Source: Penium margaritaceum
Lineage: Eukaryota; Streptophyta; Zygnematophyceae; Desmidiales; Peniaceae
Assembly: GCA_023375785.1 (NCBI GenBank)
Contig: SZWC01016177.1
Span: 1 to 64,000 of the forward strand
Length of the DNA: 64,000 nucleotides
Reading direction: 5' to 3'
The notes under the pieces are model-generated. The model was not told the origin of the DNA. It made no database searches and saw only the letters and a program-made list of their open reading frames with translations. Below, one piece after another: positions 57,750 to 64,000 of the stretch. How positions within the stretch are numbered: position 1 is the first letter of the stretch; each line of letters begins with the position of its first letter. The translations under genes were made by a program, and so were the position numbers.

Positions 57750-58902
57750 TTTTCTCCACGCCTGCTCTGCTCCACGCTATCCGCGGATTCTGCACAACCA
57801 CAACACTAGCTGCTTGTCTGGAGCTAGCTTAGCTACGGATCTGCGGTCCTGACTCTGAGCAATTAACAATTCCGTGGATTGCAGGTCTGAGCTTACACGT
57901 GGGATCCTCACCGATAAGTGACACTCCGCGGTACACTTTCTGCCACACACGAGCCGCCACCTCGTGGCTTCCAGCTCCTCTTGGTGGAATCTTGTTCCGC
58001 GGCCGTGTACAAGCAAGGGCACCGCCGGCAGTTCACTTCAACTCGGGTTTTGGTCACTCACGCACTTGATCTCGCAGTCCGCGCCTATGACATCAGAGGG
58101 AACACAAGGCAGGGACGCGCAATGCGGAGAATACAGATGGGATTGGCAAATGTCTTCAATAATCAGGAACAGAGTATATGATCTAGCGGAGTATCCAGTC
58201 GAGAGCAATCAGGACTGAGGGACAACTTGTACTACTACTGCCTAGGCCTTATATAGTTGGGACTCCACACGACGTGTCTACAGTCCGGCGGTCTCATCCC
58301 TCTCATATCATCCTCTTTCCCCCTACTTGGACTCCACGCGGTGCGGCTACGCAACATGGGTCTCTTCCTCACACTAAGGGAACATCATCTTTCTTCCTAA
58401 CTCTTATTCTTCATCCGCGGCTCATACACGCGGTCTTCGTGTTCTTCCTTGAATCCTCGTCTTCCGCGGTGCGTCCTCAGATGCTCTCCTCGTGATTGAG
58501 GCACCGATTTCCATGCTGATTGGTTGTTGCTTCCCTGGTTGCCTCGTCCGCCTGCTGCCCTGCCTGTCTCTGCTTGATTTCCTCCGTGATTGCTTCCCCT
58601 TCCGCGGTTCGTCCCCTATTCCTTTCCCACCGCAGATCTCCCCACTGGTTCTTCCCGCCCTTTCACAGCTTCCGCCACAAGTGCTTGAGATGGCCGAGGG
58701 GCGGCCGCCCCAGATGACAATGTCAACCTGCGGCAACCTCTCACCGTGTGACCCATCCGCGTTACTGCTAGACTCCGCGCTTGCCCATGCTCAACCGTGC
58801 ATACCGCAGGAGCCAACGTTCCTTGTGCGGCTTCCACCATGCCCTCCTTGCTTTTGCGCGGATTGACCTACTCACGGATGTGCGGCAGGAGTTTGCTTGA
58901 CA
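57721..58902 (-). repeat. Gypsy LTR, right copy (5' LTR in coding sense)
   Basis: It begins TGATACCCCCAACTTTGCC and ends GCTTGACA, 1,182 bp, the same length as the left copy. It keeps many CCGCGG palindromes (for example near 57780, 57926, 57995, 58418, 58465 and 58600). Next to its inner edge the minus strand reads GTGTCATGGTGCGGTGAGC; TGGTGCGGTGAGC, six bases in, could be the primer site, but I cannot assign the tRNA. Small plus-strand frames inside both LTR copies are not convincing genes. Confidence 0.85.
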
Positions 58903-58946
58903 ACCTGGTGTTCCCAAACCATTGTTTGGGAACACCAGGTTGTCAA
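58897..58946. other. Perfect 23-bp inverted repeat (snap-back) at the element/satellite border
   Basis: The arm at 58897-58919 (TTGACAACCTGGTG...CCCAAAC) is the exact reverse complement of 58924-58946, with a 4-base loop CATT. The left arm covers the last six bases of the LTR and the first satellite bases. The right arm replaces the normal type-1 satellite segment (CCCCCTCTGACCATTTG and on) before normal sequence resumes at GTCAACGTTGACC. It looks like a templated, inverted copy made at the border. Confidence 0.9.
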
Positions 58947-61900
58947 CGTTGACCACACACTGCATATCTATTTGGTCAAAGGTAGAACACATGCCTACTT
59001 TGGTCGGTCATTGTGCATGGTAGCCACACTGTTCTACTGTTGACTGAAGGTCGTCCTACATGCTAGATGAGACCTGATATTCCCTGACCATTGTTTCCCC
59101 CTCTGACCATTTGTGACTGGTGTTATGGTTGGTGAACGTTGACCACCCATATTGAAATTCTTTGGTCATGGTCAGTGATATTTGCCTATTATCATTGTTT
59201 GGTGTACAAAGTAGCCACAACCTGCCTCTACGTACTGACGTTATTTGTCCTTTCTCGTCAATACACGGGGTTCCCAAACCATTGTCTCTCCCTCTGACCA
59301 TTTGTGACTCGTGTTATGAGTTGTCAATGTTTACCACACAAAGTGGACTTATTCGGTCATAGTCAGAGATGTATGCATTCTTTGGTTAGTCACTATGCAC
59401 GCTAGCCACACCGTGCCACTACTTGTTGAAGGTCTCTGTACTTGCTAGGTGATAACTAGTGTTCTTAGCCCATTGTTTCCCCCTCTGACCATTTGTGACT
59501 TGTGTTATGAGTTTTCAACGTTGACCACACACTGTGGCATTCTTTTGGTCATGGTCGGTGACATATGCCTACTTTGGTTGGTCATTGCACATGGTTACCA
59601 CACTGTGTCACTACGTATTGCAGGTCTTTGTGCTTTCTAGTTGATAGCTAGTGCTCCCCAACCATTGTTAATCCCTCTGACTATCTAGGACTCGTGTTGT
59701 GATTTGTCAACATTGACCACATTAAGTGAAATTCTTTGGTCATAGTCAGTGACATATGCATACTTTGGTTGGTCAAAGTGCATTGTAGCCACACTGTGCC
59801 ACTACACATGGAAGGTATTTGTACTTGCTGGTCCAGAACTAGTATTCACAAACCATTATCTTCCACTCTGACCATTTGTGACTCGTGTTATGAGTTGTCA
59901 AAGTTTACAACACGTAGTGACATTCTTTGGTCATGGTCTTTGACATATGCCTTCTTTGGGTAGTCATCGTGCATCGTATCCACACCGTGCCAGAATTTAT
60001 TGAAGGTCATTGTGCTTGCTAGCTGATACCTGGTGTTCCCAAACCATTGTTTCCTCTTCTGGCCATTTGTGACTCGTATTATGAGTTGTCAACGTTCACC
60101 ACACACAGCGTATTTATTTGGTCAAAGTCAGTACATATGCCTACTTTGGTCAGTTGTGCATGGTAGCCACACCGTGCTACTAGTGATTGAAGGTCGTTGT
60201 ACTTGCTAGTTGAAAACTGATATTCCCAGACCATTGCTTCCCCCTCTGACCGCTTGTGACTCTTGTTATGGTTGCTGGACGTTGAACACCCATATTGAAA
60301 TACTTTGGTCATGGTTGGTGACATATGCCTACATTGGTTGTTTGGTGTGCATAGTAGCCACACCGTGCCACTACGTAATGTAGTTATTTGTCCTTCCTAG
60401 TCGTTTCTTAGTGTTCCTAACCCATTGTTTCTACCTCGGACCATTTGTGACTCGTGTTATGAGTTGTCAATGTTGACCACACATGGCGGACTTCTTCCGT
60501 CATAGTCAGTGACGTATGCATCCTTTGGTTGGTCACTATGCATGCTATGCACATTGTGGCACTACTTGTTGAATGTCTTTGTACTTGCTTGTTGATAGCT
60601 AGTGTTGGCAACCCATCGTTTCCCCCTCTGACCATTTGTCACTCGTGTTATGAGTTCTCAACGTTGATCCCACACTATGAAATTCTTTTGGTTATGGTTA
60701 GTGACATGCCTACTTTCGTTTGTCACAGTACATGGTTACCACGCCGTGTCACTACGTATTGAATGTCTTTGTGCTTTCTTGTTGATAGCTAGTCTTTCCA
60801 AACCATTGTTCCCCCCTCTGACTATCTGTAACTCGTGTTGTGAGTTGTCAACGTTGACCACATGAAGTGAGGTTGTTTGGTCATGGTCAGTAACATATGC
60901 ATACCTTGGTTGGTCACTGTGCATTGTAGCCACACTATGCCACTACATATGGAGGGTATTTGTACTTGCTAGTCGATAACTTGTATTCACAAACCATCAT
61001 ATTCCACTCCAACCATTTGTGACTGTATCATGAGTTGTCAACGATTACCACACATACAGACATTGTTTGGTCATGGCCTGTGACATATGCCTACTTTGGT
61101 TGGTCATCGTGCATGGTATCCACACCGTGCCACAACGTATTGAAGTTCCTTGTGCTTACTAGGTGATGCCTGGTGTTCCCAAACCATTGTTTCCCCCTCT
61201 GACCATTTGTGACTTAAATTATGAGTAGTCAACGTTGACCACACACCGCGGATTGCTTTGGTCAAAGGCAGTACATATGCCTACTTTGGTTGGTCATTGT
61301 GCCTGGTAGCCACAATGTGCTACTACTGATTGAAGGTCGTTGTACTGGCTAGTTGAGAACTGATATTCCCATACCATTGTTTCCCCCCTCTGAACGTTGG
61401 TGCCTCTTGTTATGGTTGGTGAACGTTGACCACCCATATTGAAATTCTTTGGTCATGGTCAGTGACATATGCTTGGTTTGGTTGTTTTGTGTGCATAGTA
61501 GCCACACTGTGCCACGACGTATTGAAGTTTTTTGTCCTTTCTGGTCAATACATAGGGTCCCCAAACCATTGTGTCCCCCTTTGGCCAATTGTGACACGTG
61601 TTATGAGTTGTAAATTATGATGACATAAAGTGGACTTCTTGGTCATAGTCAGTGATGTATGAAACCTTTGATTGGTCACTCTGCACGCTAGCCACACCGT
61701 GCCACTACTTGTTGAAGGTATTTGTACTTGCTAGTTGATAACTGGTGTTCCCAACCCATTGTTTCCCCCTCTGACCATTTGTGACTCGTGTTGTGAGTTT
61801 TCAACGTTGATCACCCATATTGAAATTCTTTGTCATTGTCAGTGACATATGCCTAGTTTTGTTCGTCACTGTACATGGTTGCCATGCCGTGTTACTACGT

Positions 61901-64000
61901 GTTGAAGGTCTTTGTGCTTTCTAGTTGATAGTTAGTATTCCCAAACCATTCTTACCCCCCTTTGACTATCTGTGACTCGTGTTGTGAGTTGCCAACGTTG
62001 ACCACATGAAGTGAAATTCGTTGGTCATGGTCAGTAACATATGCATAATTTGGTTGGTCACTGTGCATTGTAGTTGCACTGTGCCAATGCATATTGAAGG
62101 TATTTGTTCTTGCTAGTCTATAGCTAGTATTCACAACCCATTATCTTCCACTCTGACCATTTGTGCCTCGTGTTATGAGTTGTCAATGTTTACCACACTA
62201 AGTGACACTCTTTGGTCATGGTCCGTGACACATCCCTGCTTGGGTTGGTTATCTTGCGTGGTATCCACACAGTGCAACAACGTATTGAATGTCCTTGTGC
62301 TTGCTACTTTATACCAGGTGTTCCCAAACCATTGTTTCCCCCTCTGACCGTTTGTGACTCGTATTATGAGTTGACAACCTTGACCACACAGGTCGGTTTT
62401 CTTTGGTCAAGGGAAGTACATATGCCTACTTTAGTTGGGCATTGTGCATGGTAGCCACACCGTGCTACTACTGATTGAAGGTCGTTGTACTTGCTAGTTG
62501 AGAATTGATAGTGCCAAACCATTGTTTCCCCCTCTTGCCGTTTGTGACTCATGTTATGGTTGGTGAACTTTGACCACCCATATTGAAGATGTTTTGTCAT
62601 GGTCAGTGATATGCCTAGTTTGTTTGTTTGGTGTGTATAGTAGCAACACCGTGCCACTACGTATTGAAGTTATTTGTCCTTTCTAGTCGATACATAGGGT
62701 TCCCAAACCATTTTCTCCCCTCTGACCATTTGTGACTCGTGTTATGAGTTGTCAATGTTGACCACACATAGTGGACGTCGCCGGTCATTTTCAGAGACGT
62801 GTGCATTCTTTGGTTGGTCACTGTGCACGCTAGCCATACCGTGCCACTACTTGTTGAAGGTCTTACTACTTGCTAGTTAATAACTAGTGTTCCCAACCCA
62901 TAGTTTCCCCCTCCGACCTTTTGTGACTCCTGTTATGGGGTGTGAACGTTGACCACCCATATTGAAATTCTTTAGTCATGGTAAATGACATATGCCTAAA
63001 TTGGTTTGTCATTGTACATGGTTACCACGCCGTGTCAATACGTATTGAAGGTCTTCATGCTTTTTAGTTGATAGCTATTCTTCCAAAACCATTGTTACCT
63101 CCCTCTAGCGATCTGTGACCCGTGCTCTGAGTTGTCAACAGTGACCACATGAAGTGAAATTCTTTGGTCATGGTCAGTGACATATGCATACTTTGGTTGA
63201 TCACTATGCATGGTAGCCACACTGTGCCACTACATATTGAAGGTATTCGTACTTGCTAGTCAGTAACTATAACTCACAAGCCATTCTCTTCCACTTTGAC
63301 CATTTGTGACGCAGGTGATGAATTGTCAACGTTTACCATACATAGTGACATTATTTGGTCATGGTTAGTGACATATGCCTGCTTTGGTTGGTCATCGTGC
63401 ATGGTATCCACACCGTGCCACAACTTATTGAAGGTCCTTGTGCTTGGTACTTGATACCTGGTGTTCCCAAACCATTGTTTCCCCCTGTGACCATTTGTGA
63501 CTCGTATTATGGCTTGTTTACGTTGGCCACACACTACCGATTTCTTTGGTCAAAGGCAGTACATATGCCTACTTAGGTCGGTCATTGTGCATGGTAGCCA
63601 CATCGTGCTACTACTGATTTAAGGTCGTTGTACTTTCTGGTTGATTACTGATATTCCAAGACCATTGTTTTCCCCTCTGACCCTTTGTGACTCGTGTTGT
63701 GGTTGGTGAACTTTGACCCCACATATTGAATCTATTTGGTCATGTTCAGTGACATATGCCTACTTTGGTTGTTTGGTGTGCATAGTAGCCCCACCGTGCC
63801 ACTACGTATTGAAGATCTTTGTCCTTTCTAGTCGATACATAGGATTCCCAAACCATTGTCTTTCCTCTGACCACCTATGACTCGTGTTATGAGTTGTCAA
63901 TGTTGACCACACATAGTGGACTTCTTCGGTCATAGTCAGTGACGTATGCATCCTTTGGTTGGTCGATGTGCAGGCTAGCCACTTGTTGAAGGTCTTTGTA
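58903..64000 (-). repeat. Satellite array C: continuation of array B to the window end
   Basis: The same six monomer types in the same reverse orientation and order as array B, about four and a half HOR lengths, running off the window. Its first bases (ACCTGGTGTTCCC) continue the type-1 monomer left unfinished at 37965, so arrays B and C were one array before the gypsy insertion. Units with a converted type-4 monomer (GACCACCCATATTGAAATTC in place of the CACACACTGTGAAATTC form) occur near 61815 and 62945. No gene is seen. Confidence 0.93.

Larger units (their letters stand above)
37966..58902 (-). mobile_element. Composite Ty3/gypsy-type LTR retrotransposon inserted in the satellite
   Basis: Two related terminal sequences of equal span (37966-39147 and 57721-58902) bound the insert. 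Both begin TGAT(G/A)CCCCCAA on this strand and end GACA. The flanking satellite is in register: the left side ends GCTGATACCT(T) and the right side resumes ACCTGGTGTTCCC, both points in the same type-1 monomer. ACCT is therefore a likely target duplication. Gag, protease, reverse transcriptase and RNase H (right) and integrase (left) all read on the minus strand. The insert also holds a complete copia element (45876-52113) and an unusual protease/ORF-X region, so it is a nested and possibly recombinant structure. Confidence 0.85.

Overview
No single-copy host gene is recognisable in this window. It is repeat-rich nuclear DNA from a eukaryote, most likely a streptophyte (plant or charophyte alga). 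The evidence is Ty1/copia and Ty3/gypsy LTR retrotransposons with plant-type initiator-Met tRNA primer sites (TGGTATCAGAGC), nested insertions, and a large tandem satellite. A single ambiguous base (51847) points to a draft assembly. Chara-like charophyte is my guess from overall feel, not proven.

Layout. (1) 1-1465: two blocks of a 12-bp minisatellite (TTGTGCCAGAGT) with spacer DNA. (2) 1466-4715: an LTR retrotransposon with a 1.1-kb 5' LTR, Met-tRNA primer site and an internal region with no recognisable pol; its 3' LTR is cut off by satellite DNA. (3) 4715-20569: satellite array A. Its monomers are about 191 bp and come in six distinguishable types in fixed order, giving a higher-order repeat (HOR) of about 1,145 bp, roughly 14 copies. 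(4) At 20569/20570 the array flips strand; array B (20570-37965) is the same HOR in reverse orientation. (5) 37966-58902: a composite Ty3/gypsy-type element, coding on the minus strand, inserted in one type-1 monomer and bounded by 1,182-bp LTRs and an ACCT target duplication. (6) From 58903 the reverse-oriented satellite resumes (array C) to the window end.

Inside the gypsy composite, the right part (52114-57720) holds decayed gag (Q/P-rich N-terminus, gag core, broken zinc knuckle), aspartic protease, reverse transcriptase and RNase H. A younger, largely readable Ty1/copia element (45876-52113, plus strand) interrupts it. The left part (39148-45875) is unusual: a second aspartic protease, an unrecognised proline-rich/coiled-coil region, an integrase, then an in-frame cysteine-rich tail with many CxxC motifs that resembles tandem PHD/RING-like zinc fingers, before the 3' LTR. 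It has no reverse transcriptase of its own.

Nesting gives a relative order: satellite first, then the gypsy composite (LTRs roughly one-sixth different by eye), then copia (LTRs about 4-5% different by eye). The best candidates for something undescribed are the six-type HOR satellite with its strand switch and nested longer-range duplication, and the integrase-linked cysteine-rich tail with the protease/ORF-X/integrase organisation.
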